Of a stretch of DNA of 27,500 nt, positions 11,270-27,184 are shown in pieces. The DNA is from Oscarella lobularis (taxonomy: Eukaryota; Porifera; Homoscleromorpha; Homosclerophorida; Oscarellidae). The notes under the pieces were generated by a model. That model was not told where the DNA came from. It was given only the letters and a program-made list of their open reading frames with translations, and searched no databases. The stretch is taken from assembly GCF_947507565.1 (NCBI RefSeq), contig NC_089175.1, positions 7,348,698 through 7,376,197 of the forward strand, written 5' to 3'. Numbering within the stretch: position 1 is the first letter of the stretch; each line of letters starts with the position of its first letter. A program made the position numbers and the translations under genes.

Positions 11270-11912
11270 TTCGTATTAGCGTTACCCGAGCTACACCGCG
11301 GGGAGGTTCGAACGCTACGTAGCTCATGGCAGCCACCGCAAGCGATGACCACCCGTTCCAAAAAGTGTCGGGCGAGCTTTGACCTCATAGGCCCCCTCAA
11401 GCAGTATCCGCCTGGATGAGTAGTCGGCCCCTAATACCGAATCCCCCGGCGCGACGATACCTGACCACATTGGTAAGCATATAGCTAAGAACCAGGGCTT
11501 CTGAGGAGGAGAGCGGCTGACCACCGCTTGTAGGAGTCGACAGGAAAGGACGTGCAATGCCTGAATCGAAGTCTCCTGAGCCAGATCATCCGCAGTCTAA
11601 TCGTGCCAGTTGGTGAGATAAGTGCCGGCAACCAGACCGCTTGCGACACCCCCTCCGAGCCGTGCCCACTCTGCCTAACGCAGGCCGTGCTCGTTTGGCA
11701 ACAATAAGACGTATAAGCGATCTTTCCGCTCAGTGCGTGAACCGAGGCCGAAGCCCCCCATCGCCCTGCTTACAGGCTCCGGCACGGGATTAGTCCGTGG
11801 GCCACGCTGATCCAACAATCCTGACTGCCCTTTTGCCAATCTCCCGAGCCAGTCCGTCAAGGATGAGACGCAGATTGCTCCGCGCCGCACCCACCCTAGG
11901 CCTCAACTGAAG
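11270..11912. mobile_element. GC-rich block, probable mobile-element remnant
   Basis: A sharply bounded GC-rich block in an AT-leaning intergenic region. It starts with a 7-bp inverted repeat (TAGCGTT 11277-11283 and AACGCTA 11311-11317) and contains other short hairpins such as CACGG/CCGTG at 11783-11799. Short open frames exist on the minus strand (for example 11324-11557), but none matches a family I recognise. The sudden composition change and hairpins suggest an inserted, structured element such as a SINE or the end of a LINE. This is inference; no terminal repeats or target-site duplication were identified. Confidence 0.35.
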
Positions 11913-11949
11913 GAAAATCGATGTGCACGTTGCTTTTGAACAGCGTAGC

Positions 11950-12339
11950 CCCACCCATTGCTCTCATTGGTCCGTCAAGGTCACGTGGTTTTACCTAGAG
12001 CTCTCATTGGTTTCTCTGAATAGGTGCGATTTTTCAAACCGGTTTCAATACCGGTTTGACTGTTGATTACACAATGATTATGGTCAGCAATTCTATTTTT
12101 AGCAATGAATGATGTAAGCTTTGTCGCCTCAAGTTCAAGATGGTGGAAGATGCCTCGTGTTCGCCTTTCTCTTCTAAATGGTTTCTTGTCTTACGTTTCG
12201 CGTAGATTGTCGTAGAACGGGCATTCGCGGGCTTGTCTTCAAACGGGACATCGCACAACGAACAAACACGTGATTTCGTCGAATCGATGAAGAAGAAAGC
12301 GTGGCGTAGAAGACGAAAGCGGTCGACTTCGGCGCCGCG
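11950..12339 (+). promoter_or_regulatory. Promoter-like region with duplicated inverted CCAAT boxes
   Basis: GCTCTCATTGGT occurs twice, at 11960-11971 and 12000-12011, exactly 40 bp apart; each holds ATTGG, an inverted CCAAT box. A CACGTG E-box lies between them at 11982-11987. A 9-bp inverted repeat, CAAACCGGT (12035-12043) and ACCGGTTTG (12050-12058), follows. No TATA box is evident. The position upstream of ATG 12340 and exon-like pieces suggests a promoter. Confidence 0.4.
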
Positions 12340-12848
12340 ATGTCGTTGGAATTAAAGACGAATGCAAACGACAACGTCGGTAAGCGTTCCGTCGATCGGG
12401 TGCCCTTTTTTCGCGATAAAAAAGGGGATCTCTCCACGCGGCCTTCGCCGATCACTTTCTCCTCGTTTTTTCGCAGCGATCCACATCTAAGAAGCAAGAA
12501 TCGATCGAGAACTCGTGCTCAAGATTGGAGAAACGGTGCAAGTATTCGACCAAGTAACGTTTTTCTCGATCTCTATCTCTTCGTAGCTCTCTCACTCTCT
12601 TGTGCACTGTAGGCAAAATGGAGCGATAGAAGGCTACATACGTCAAAGCGAACGGTGAGCGATAAGGAAAAGAGCGACTTCTATTTTATCCGTTCTTTCC
12701 TAGGAGAAAGAAAAACGCCACGAAAACAAAATCATGGCGAATTTTCACCGCTTCGTTGCCTCTAGCAACGAGTACAACAGCAATTCGTTCCGTCGTCTGT
12801 CGCCACCTCGCCGGAAGTCAGTTTCCGTTTCCGTGGCGACGACGATGA
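12340..12848 (+). CDS. Possible short multi-exon gene, unrecognised
   Basis: Four exon-like pieces are bounded by good splice sites: 12340-12379 (donor GTAAGC), 12477-12553, 12613-12654 (donor GTGAGC) and 12704 onward. The introns are 97, 59 and 49 bp, in the usual size range of this window. Starting at ATG 12363 gives one continuous frame to a stop at 12846-12848, a basic peptide of roughly 75 residues with no known domain. Starting at ATG 12340 meets a stop soon after the first acceptor. Another frame of exon 2 reads RELVLKIGETVQVFDQ, which looks like part of an SH3 domain but does not join in phase with exon 3. It could be a decayed gene or a non-coding transcript. Confidence 0.25.
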
Positions 12849-13016
12849 CGTCGTTTGCGTCCGCACCGTCGTAGAAATTCCGTCGCCGTGACCATGACGA
12901 CGTCTGAAAAGAAGCAGTTACGTTCGAAACCGAGGACGTCGCAGAAGCCAATCGCCATGCCGAAGAGAAGCTGATTGAGACGGAGAGAAGAACATTACGG
13001 CGTTCTGACGTGACAT

Positions 13017-13800
13017 CGGGTATGCTTGGGACATGAAGAGTATTTGGATGCTGATTTTTTTCTTAGGTTGTATGTACGTCTGACGCTTTTATTTCTCCGT
13101 GCGGATTCGCGATTTTGAGACCGTGTCACAGCACAGAATGTCATGGTAAACGATCTCTTTATCAGTATTACGATCTCAATTTTATCGATTTTGTCATCAC
13201 TGCGGCACTCTCAATTTCCTAGCCACAAGAGGAAGAGTCGTTCGGAAACATCGATGAAGAATTGAGGTTGTGTCAACGATCACAATAGAAGCTCCAAAGC
13301 TGGTTGGCGAAAATCTGCGCGGCTTTCAGACTGAGCTTATCCTGTTCAGACGGACTCACGATTCCGGTATGCTTGGGACATGAAGAGTATTTGGATTCTG
13401 ATTTTTTCTTAGGTCATACGTACGTACGTACGTACGTCTGACGCTTTTATTTCTTCGTGGGGAATTGCGTTTTTGAGACCATGTCACTGCACAGAATGTC
13501 ATGGTAAGGAATCTCTTTATCAATAATACATTATGTCCATTTTATTGATTTTAGATTGATTGTCTTTGTGGTGTCAATGACAACTATACTAGAATCTCCA
13601 AAGCCCATTGGGACCTGAGAGAAAATCTGCGTGGCGTTCAGACTGACTTTATCCTGTTCAGACGGACTCACGTTTCAGGTATGCTTGGGATATGAAGGCT
13701 ATTTGGATGTTGATTATTATTTCTTAGGTTGCACTTCTTACACGTTTAATTCTCGCTGCAGCTTTTCAACTGTCAGTCCATTCAGCACGGAGTATCATGG
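13017..13800 (+). repeat. Three tandem copies of an exon-intron unit
   Basis: The segment GTATGCTTGGGACATGAAGA and its surroundings occur three times, at 13020, 13367 and 13679 (periods 347 and 312 bp). In each copy it reads as a 47-49 bp intron ending in TTCTTAG, followed by a small exon (13067-13145, 13413-13503, 13728-13799) ending CATG before GTAA. The exons encode related peptides: TSDAFISPCGFAILRPCHS, TSDAFISSWGIAFLRPCHC and CTSYTFNSRCSFSTVSPFS. Copies 2 and 3 are also preceded by similar exon-like pieces containing ENLRG and ILFRRTH; copy 3 is interrupted by a frameshift or stop there. Copy 2 has an ACGT microsatellite at the exon start. This looks like a decaying tandem exon array. 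Confidence 0.6.
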
Positions 13801-13852
13801 TAAATTGATTGATTTATCAATAGTACGTAGACGTTCTCAATTTTATCAATAG

Positions 13853-14450
13853 ATTCTCCTGTTGCTGGTCGTTGGGCCGTTTCATAACCGCATCACGGAC
13901 ATATGTCTCACTGCGGCGGTTTCAATGCGATTGGTAATTAAATATTTCCTCAAAAATTATTGATTTTCTGTTTATGTCTGCTTTTCAAGGGACCCTATAT
14001 TAATTACACTTCTCAAAGCGAAGCGACGATGCATCGAAACGAATCATTACGTCGCCTCTGACGTCACCATCTTGCGTCACTTCAAAGCCCGTCGTTTTTA
14101 CGTCGTCATTTCAGCGACAACAGCTTACTTCACTTAGAATACTTCAAAGGTGAGAGTAGGAGAATGTTTTTCATCTATTGCAGCTATTTATGTATTTTTT
14201 AAGGTACGTGGAAAGGGTGAAAGCAAGCTGTGTGCTCTTCGTATTTGTAGTTAGCTAGTTATTTTGTTTTTGTCTTGCATGCTCGGTATTGCACGTGAAG
14301 CTGAATGTTTTTCTTACGCCGTAGAACTGTAACCGTATCGCGTGAATAGAATAAACGTCTACGGCACGCACGTCGACGACTCATAGCACATATAGAGAGA
14401 GATAACGTTTTTATTTCATATACCCGGAAATAACCCGGAAGTAGCTAAGA
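13853..14450 (+). other. Tail of the tandem-exon locus, with a possible poly(A) signal
   Basis: An exon-like piece at 13853-13887 joins in phase with the third repeat exon and stops at 13885-13887. Another possible terminal exon follows an acceptor at about 13988 (GPYINYTSQSEATM, then a stop). AATAAA at about 14349 could end a transcript. Coding status is unproven. Confidence 0.25.
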
Positions 14451-14454
14451 GACG

Positions 14455-14938
14455 AAATAAAAATTCCCCTCGGCTTTTTCATGCGGGAGGGGGCTTTGAC
14501 CCAAGCCCCCTAAGGAGGAACAGTTCACCCGTCTGTTCCGAGGGGAGCCTTTATTATATATCCCAAAGGCACAGGGAAAATGTATGCCAGCTGCCCTCAT
14601 AAAATCAATAGGTAGGCAGGCATATTTTTCTGTAGGCGTCATTCTTCAGGAGAGTCTACCAATATAGATAGTAGCCTCGTCCGGAGATACACGCCTGGTG
14701 AGTGGGCAGTTTTCCAGCTCGGGGCCGCACAACCGCTTCAGCGGTTGATGTAGGCCTACCCAGGAGATGGGACAGTTTAGACGCTAAGGCCTCGTTATCC
14801 AGGAGGCATACAAGCAGTTTAGGAGACTGCATCTATGGAATAAAGATGCAAATCTCCGCAGTCCGGCAGATGGACCGACCCGTCATGCTGAGGACGTTGG
14901 GACCGCGGTCTACCTCTTCGTCACTTCAATAACTAAAA
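14455..14938. mobile_element. GC-rich block with strong hairpins, probable structured mobile element
   Basis: A second GC-rich island with many perfect inverted repeats. TCCCCTCGG (14465-14473) pairs with CCGAGGGGA (14538-14546), enclosing hairpin GGGGGCTT/AAGCCCCC (14489-14510) and hairpin GGAACAG/CTGTTCC (14517-14539). Further on are CAACCGC/GCGGTTG (14730-14747) and nested GGAGA, GACTGC and GCATCT stems around 14820-14870. An A-rich run follows at 14935. Together these resemble an RNA-derived element such as a SINE. No known family, tRNA or rRNA is recognised. Confidence 0.4.
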
Positions 14939-15065
14939 AAAATGAAAAATAATTATTAGCTCAAATGAATTGGCATAGAATAATTCAATACCATGACGTT
15001 AAAAAGGGCAGAAAAGCCCCACTGTTGATTCATAAATAAAACCGTGAGCTATATCTAGCTTATGG

Positions 15066-15101
<36 letters not shown>
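15066..15101. repeat. (TATC)n microsatellite
   Basis: About nine uninterrupted TATC units, then a degenerate tail (TCTCTAGCCTATC). Confidence 0.95.
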
Positions 15102-15103
<2 letters not shown>

Positions 15104-15228
15104 CTCTAGCCTATCTATTCGCACAGATAAGTGAAAAAAATCAGATACTGTATATAAAGGTCTCTTGCTTAATTTTTATATTCCTTTCAAAGTTCTCCTA
15201 TAAAGACTTACATGTTTCCATTCACGCT

Positions 15229-15334
15229 TCAGCCAATTCCTGCTCTCTGAGCGTCGAAAACTCGCTCCTGCTTCTGCTTCTCGCGTTTCAGTTTCCCAAT
15301 TCGCTGGAGTTCACGTCTTCCACCGTTGTGAGCT
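15229..15334 (-). CDS. Possible terminal coding exon, unrecognised
   Basis: On the minus strand an acceptor (TTTCGTATTAG, just above 15334) opens a frame that reads RRELQRIGKLKREKQKQERV and stops at 15231-15229. A candidate upstream exon ending near a GTAGGA donor at about 15510 joins in phase. The peptide is highly charged and helix-like and matches no family I know. A single small exon is weak evidence, so this is a hint only. Confidence 0.2.
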
Positions 15335-15943
15335 CTAATACGAAACAAAAACGTCGGTGACTATGCAGGCGAGTTGATTCGGTTCTTGCGCGCCGCGATC
15401 GTCCTATTAAAACGCTAGAAGTAGCGAGATCTTTGGAGTTAGAGCTTCCAGACCTCAGCACGCGGCGAAGGGGGCCTCTCGAGTCGATTCACGCGCTTTC
15501 CTACCTCTTCTCTTTATTTGTAACAGGCCGAACAGGACTTTGAAGCAGAATAAACGCTCATTTCTCGCGTCTTGGATGAAAAGGCTACTCACGTGACGAT
15601 CAGTACAATCCCGGACGGACTTTTATAATAAAATTCTGTTTCAAAACAAAACGTTCTAGTGAAGTACCGTGCAATCCCGTGGAGCTCGCGCAATAGATCG
15701 TTAAAAAAGGCTTACGAGCGGGCGCGTGCAACTGAGCATTGCGCTGCAGCGGATTAGCGCGAATCTCTGCGTTGTTCTAGCGCAAAGGGCCACGCACGCG
15801 CTCATGCACCAAACCAGTTCTACGCCGAGGATTCGCGGGAAAAAAAAGACGCGCGCGCTTGTACACGAGTCCCTAAGCTAACCGATCATGCCACTCCTGC
15901 TCCATAACACAGGAGAAAAAAGAATGCAACTATTTATCATGCC
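15335..15943. other. Intergenic stretch, no clear gene
   Basis: Mixed composition with CpG-containing patches near 15720-15850 and a CACGTG near 15591. Apart from a possible small minus-strand exon at about 15510-15560, nothing is supported. Confidence 0.4.
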
Positions 15944-15973
15944 ACAATATAAAAACCAGCACAATATAAAAAC

Positions 15974-16162
15974 ATGCACAAAAAGATATTCTTTTTCAGT
16001 TATCTTCTGCTCTTGATTCACCTACAATATCGTGTCAGTGAAAAGACACGATACAATGACAGAAAACGCTTACCTTTCCACAATGATACTCCAGCAAATT
16101 CTCGTACTCTGAAAAGAGAACAAAAATTATTAATAAGAAATTTCCATGAAATACTAGAATAA
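15974..16162 (+). CDS. Small ORF with a signal-peptide-like start (doubtful)
   Basis: 62 codons. The N-terminus MHKKIFFFSYLLLLIHLQ is hydrophobic after two lysines, as in a secreted peptide; the rest is basic and has no cysteines or dibasic cleavage pattern of note. It lies in AT-rich repeated DNA (the sequence CACAATATAAAAAC occurs twice just upstream), where chance hydrophobic frames are common. No splice sites or homology are evident. Confidence 0.15.
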   Translation: MHKKIFFFSYLLLLIHLQYRVSEKTRYNDRKRLPFHNDTPANSRTLKREQKLLIRNFHEILE

Positions 16163-16187
16163 AAATTAATATTAATTACACCTAATA

Positions 16188-16324
16188 ATAATTAAACCTG
16201 TAAAGAAAATAAAAACCTGCAAAAAACATAAACCTGTGATAAATAAAAACCTGTGAAAAAAAGAAAGCTATGAAAAAAATAAAAACCTGTGGAAGAAATA
16301 AAAACCTGCAAATAAAAAACCTAC
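16188..16324 (+). repeat. Degenerate A-rich minisatellite, core ATAAAAACCTGY
   Basis: The core ATAAAAACCTGY recurs about seven times, separated by variable A-rich spacers of 5-12 bases. Confidence 0.8.
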
Positions 16325-17568
16325 TACCCTAAAAAAAGAAAAGCAGGAACTTGATAACAACCTAGATTACCTTATAAATCCATTGACCTAAAATAAGCCT
16401 ATATACTAATCAACCTAGATTACCTGAAAATCCACTGAATAATGGTCTAAAGCACGTGGCAGCTGCTAGCTAAGCACGTGAAGAGGAAAGGAGCTACAAG
16501 CCTACTACTCAAACCATCCTACCCTACTAGCAGCCACCAACTAAACCTTAGTGCATAGGGAGAGGACCCGTGCAAACTAACGTAGTGATGCAAACGAAGC
16601 ACGTGAGGGAGGAAGTGCCATTACTGCATTATACCGATTTGTTGTCCCGCTACACTCTCTGCAACGTACACAATTGGGCTTCGTGCACTGCAACGACCAC
16701 CAGCCCTCACTCGCGGACCCCAACCCGCCCTCGATTAGACTTTCGGAAATCAGACCTAATGGTTAGACTGTCGGAAATTTTCTATGCCTGCGAGCGTGGG
16801 CAGTGGCATCGCAGGCATTCGGCGCCGTGTACGTCACAGGGAGCCCCGCCCCCTAAGTGCACGCCTACACCAATGGGGCCCCAATGGGTGACCTGTTGGC
16901 TGCGCTGACACAAGGCAGTCTTCTTCCTTTCTTCTTCGCTCTTTCGTCGCGAAACTAAAGAAAAAGAAGAAGGGAATGAAATGAAACGAAGTGCGAGTGC
17001 ACGTGATAAGGGATCGACGAATGGCGAAAGGATTACGCGAGCGTCGTCACGTCCGCGATCCGTGTCACGTCGCCGCTCGTAGCGAAAAAGTCGCTGGAGA
17101 GCAGAAACATCCACGCGCGCGCTCTACGTCGTTCTCCGCGTTGAGACAGGACACTGCCATTGTCGCAACGTGCCGCGCGGACGAAAATGAACAGGAAACG
17201 GGCGCTTACCTATTGGCGTGTTTGAATCTGCGCTGCTTGAGCTGCAAAGAGGGGAAGAAGTCGGTGCGATGAGCCTGCATCGAGCTGAGTCTCTTCTGAG
17301 AGTGTGGATTCAGAAAAAGCCGGAATTCTACTAGACGGGACTCGACAAGTCGTCGTCACGTGATAAATTTTAATAGCTTTTCTAACGCGAGAAAAGATTC
17401 GTCGTTGATGCAACTGACGTAGGAAGTTTACTGCATAAGAGATATTGCGTCCAGCTAGTTGTTAGAAAATCGGGGCTCCATTAGGGAAAAACGTCGTTTG
17501 GAGGCATAACTTCATTCAATTTGCTCTGACGGTACGCAGATAAGTACAAACAAAGTTTAAGAAGCGGT
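16325..17568. promoter_or_regulatory. Gene-poor region with an E-box cluster and a CCAAT/GC-box promoter-like patch
   Basis: CACGTG occurs at 16453, 16475, 16600, 17000 and 17357; the first three are each preceded by AAG or AG. Around 16845-16895 a CCGCCCC box and two CCAAT boxes (in CACCAATGGGGCCCCAATGG) lie close together, followed by pyrimidine-rich DNA and several ATGs near 16975-17025. This fits a promoter, possibly for a gene running right, but no coding exon with recognisable character follows. Confidence 0.3.
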
Positions 17569-17802
17569 ATGACTAGTAAGAGTGAGACAGAACCTTTTTG
17601 GGAGGTACGTCGTAGTAGAAATCGACCTTCTGCCTTTCGCGATATCTTCGCTCCCAAGAAAGACGCCCTTTTAGCTCAGTTTGCAAAGCAGTATACTACT
17701 GAAACGAAACCTGCAGTAACGCGCAAGCATCGATTTGAGTTCGTATCTACCCACGTGTCCTACCTCGTGGCATGTCATAAAGCAGAAAGAACATCATCAT
17801 AA
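17569..17802 (+). CDS. Hypothetical small ORF or exon
   Basis: 77 codons beginning MTSKSETEPFWEVRRSRNRP. It contains a charged region (RDIFAPKKDALLAQFAKQYT) with protein-like composition. A possible donor (GTATCT) after HRFEF near 17742 would drop the low-quality C-terminal part. No domain is recognised and no partner exon was found. Confidence 0.25.
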   Translation: MTSKSETEPFWEVRRSRNRPSAFRDIFAPKKDALLAQFAKQYTTETKPAVTRKHRFEFVSTHVSYLVACHKAERTSS

Positions 17803-18085
17803 CAAGAAATACTCACACTCTATCGTTTCACGTAAAGGCTCTTTGATTGATTGCTATTGCTTTATTTATTTTTTTATTGGCTACGTGCACAATGTTTGTA
17901 AGACTCGCTTTTGCACATCCCCTATCCCTCTTTGCGAAGCCTCATATCGACCAGCGGATGTGGCTAGGAGCCAAACTTAGAACCATTCCTAAGACTTCTT
18001 GCATACTGACGATTACCCTGCTAATTGATCACCGGACGTGACTGTTACAGAGGCCTCCTATTCTACTATACAGATAGCCCAAGAG
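17803..18085 (+). other. 5' flank of the dual-kinase receptor gene
   Basis: AT-rich, with a run near TTTATTTATTTTTTTATTGG (about 17861-17880). No TATA box is well placed. It presumably holds the promoter and 5' UTR of the gene starting at 18086. Confidence 0.3.
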
Positions 18086-24467
<6,382 letters not shown>

Positions 24468-25031
24468 GTCACAAGTCATCTATATGCTGAAGAACAAACT
24501 GTATTATTAATTAATTGACTAATTATTCGCTAGCTGCAGAAATACTCCAGAGAGTTGCCCATTTTCGCTCAAAGAATCGCAAGGCATACCTATCATCTAC
24601 AAAGAAAGCCTGTGTTAAGATTAGCAGTAAAGGTAAACGTCTTGTTTGGATGCTCAGCTCGATCTCAAGGCCCCCGCTTCAATCGCACCACAGCAAAGTC
24701 ATCGTACGTGAAATTCACCTGTATTCCTTTGAGATAGACGCGTCTAAACCAGCGATCAGTATCGTAGAAGGACAGAAAAAGCGGATTGCATGTCGTGGAC
24801 GCGCGCGCTAGTCTCTATGTCATTCCCGTCTGCCCGGCCTCTTTTTCCCGCATCCAATGCCTTGTCAGCGGCGTACTTAGCGAGAGAGTCGCAGTAGCGT
24901 AAAATCTGGTCTCTTAACTTTCTCTCAGCGCGCACTTACGCGAAGAGAAACGCTGTCGTAGGCGTGGTCAATTCCTCCGTGACCAACTGTGACGTCTCCT
25001 ATGTGTCGTCACTGTGTGTTAGTGTATGATT
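24468..25031. other. Gap between two convergent genes
   Basis: Holds the 3' flanks of the dual-kinase receptor (stop 24465-24467) and the convergent deubiquitinase (stop 25034-25032). Two short overlapping plus-strand frames begin at 24515 and 24555; neither has a recognisable domain. No canonical poly(A) signal is clear on either strand. Confidence 0.4.
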
Positions 25032-27184
25032 TTAGGACTTGCATTTCTCATAGAAAAGAACATAGCACTGCGATCCTCTTACGGAACTTGAGTCCACTGA
25101 ACTGACACTAGAACATTTCTTACTTTAGGTACATATATAGTGTTTGAGTTATTTACCTGTAGTCATTGAAAAGATACCATTCACCTGTGACGTAATGCTT
25201 GCACGTGGCCGTGTAATGACCCCCGAATATACTTCCCGTGTGATTAGAAACTGCATATAATTTATAGAGACACTCGCCACCTAAAAATAGAAAAATCTAA
25301 ATAGAATACTTATTGATAATTAATTAATTAATTAAATAAATGACCTTTTCTGCGAAAATTTGAATCTAGAAAAGGTTCCAAATTTAGTTCACGTTCCACG
25401 GGAAATTTTATGACGTCGGAAATTTTAGTGCGGTACCTTAGCCCACCAAATCTCTTTAGATCTAAATTCAAAACCTGAGACATAGATATTTATTATAATG
25501 AATGACTTACGTATGACAAGTATTGGAGGAAGTTTGCTTAATTTAAGACTTTTTGTACATCTACGCTTCTTATTACATTTAGTACAAAACTAGAAAAAGA
25601 AATAATTAAAAATAGAGAGAATTTTTAGAGATACGTAGTTTTCCAACCGGACTGTTGTCTCCATCCAACGTTTCCGGTTCCGTGAACAATTCAAAACAAT
25701 CTGCAAGGGTAAAATCCAGTGACGTGGAAAATCCCAAACTGCCATACGAAGAAGAAGACAAATGCTTCTATAAAAGATAGAGTCTATGTTTCCTTTAATT
25801 TCTTTTCCTTCCCGTCTTACCCTACGTGGAATGGGAAGAGACAAATCCCAGAAGGGATCATACGTAATCGACAGATGAGAACAGGATTCAAACGTGACTG
25901 TACTCATCAGCTGACCAACGAAAAGGTCTCCAGGAAAAAACTATTTTAAAAAAATTCATACTCTACGTCTTTTCTTACCAGCTATTTTGCTATTTTCACG
26001 TGCATGATATGTCTCTGAAGCCAAATCAGAATCACTCGAATTTCTTCTAAAATACTAATTTAAATATGATTAAATAGGATTACAATTTTCACTTACGTAG
26101 CCAAATCGTTTGCTGATTTAGAATCATTTCTCAAGTCGTCATGGAGACCGTCAAGTAAAAATCGCAGAAACTCTTGAGCATCTTGTTGACTGTATGAAAT
26201 TATTATTTCAATAGCCAATGCATCAATCTGTCTCCATACCTATATCCTACAAATCTCGGCGCAAATCTTTGAATTTGACTTTTGAATTCAGTCGGCGACA
26301 AGGGACTGCTCTCATTCCCACTCCACATGCGTTTCACAAGATCAGCATAGGCTAAATATTAATTTCAAATCCAGTGAACGTATTCAATTACGAAAAGAGT
26401 TTCCTTGCCTCTTACTAAACGCCCTTTCATGTGACTTTTCTTATTCAATTTCGTCTCGTACTTATCCGAGACAAAGAAGTCGGTTAGAAGTCGCGTTTGA
26501 CTCAAACACTGAAGCATGGAATTCATAAAACACTGAGAAAAAAATGTGGTTAACCACGCAAAAAATAACGAAAATAAAATTTGAGCTCACTGTATTTCCC
26601 AAATTACGAAGACCCACGAAACCCTTTCGACAAACAGACGTCTCAAAATTTGATTTTCGTAGCTTCGTCGTAGAATAATCACAATCTCGTCCCAAGTCGA
26701 TTTTTTCTCTTGATAATGACGTGACTTTCGTTTCTCGCAGTAGAAAATCGTCTTTTGACGAATTCGAACGCGAACGAGTTACAGTCACATGAGATGGAAT
26801 TGATTCGATGCTATTCGATCGTCGAAGAGAGCTGCGACTATAATCAGAGCCTGTATCAATCTGGCTTGCATCTAATCTCTTAGACAGAATTCTTGGTGTG
26901 GAAGCAGGGACGTAATCGAAGCGAGTGCCTGCGCCGTAATTACGAGAACTAGCGTCGTTCCTGAATGGCGTAGTCGCTTTTACTGGCTCGTGGCGGCCGG
27001 TTAGCGCTCTCATTGACTCGTTTTTGTAGCTGGATGTCTGTTTAGGTCGAGGATCGGGCGGTAACTGGCGAGGCGATCCCCCTAGAAGGTACTTGCGTTG
27101 TAGTCTCGACGACCTTTGTGATGTCGATGCCGTTGAGCCGCTAGTGTTTCTCCACGGTAAGATCGGAGATCGTCTTGTCGCCAT
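25032..27184 (-). CDS. Ubiquitin-specific protease, USP2/USP21-type
   Basis: Cysteine deubiquitinase that removes ubiquitin from substrates. Exons in coding order: 27184-26591, 26532-26409, 26351-26240, 26189-26097, 26046-25979, 25927-25826, 25700-25648, 25589-25511, 25461-25345, 25280-25157, 25101-25032; about 511 residues. The first 190 residues are Ser/Arg-rich and disordered, as in USP2. Cys box [19 protein letters not shown] spans exons 1-2 (catalytic Cys at 26532-26530). Then [68 protein letters not shown], His box FGGHYTATC and WYLFNDY. One intron uses a GC donor (26408-26352). The exon 6-7 junction is provisional: the family normally has a few more residues there, so a micro-exon may be missing. 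The first cysteine of the first zinc pair is Phe. Start at 27184 is preferred to an upstream in-frame ATG at 27229. Confidence 0.9.

Noticed and set aside
11300-11320. GGTTCGAAC as part of a tRNA gene
   Set aside because: No A box, acceptor stem or cloverleaf could be drawn around it on either strand.
12492-12553. SH3-like peptide (RELVLKIGETVQVFDQ) suggesting a DOCK or other adaptor protein
   Set aside because: It does not join in phase with the next exon, and the rest of the domain (the conserved Trp and Pro-Tyr region) is not found. Chance resemblance cannot be excluded.
13017-13800. CRISPR-like array
   Set aside because: Units are over 300 bp, diverged and exon-like; the genome is clearly eukaryotic.
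14455-14550. Hammerhead ribozyme or 5S rRNA in the hairpin-rich block
   Set aside because: The three-stem layout lacks the CUGANGA and GAAA core on either strand, and no 5S conserved boxes are seen.
16570-17272. Short frames on both strands around the CCAAT/GC-box patch
   Set aside because: Low-complexity, Arg/Pro-biased peptides with no domain; typical of GC-rich promoter DNA.
24515-24811. Frames downstream of the dual-kinase stop as an extra exon
   Set aside because: No family resemblance, and the receptor already ends with a normal kinase C-lobe and stop.
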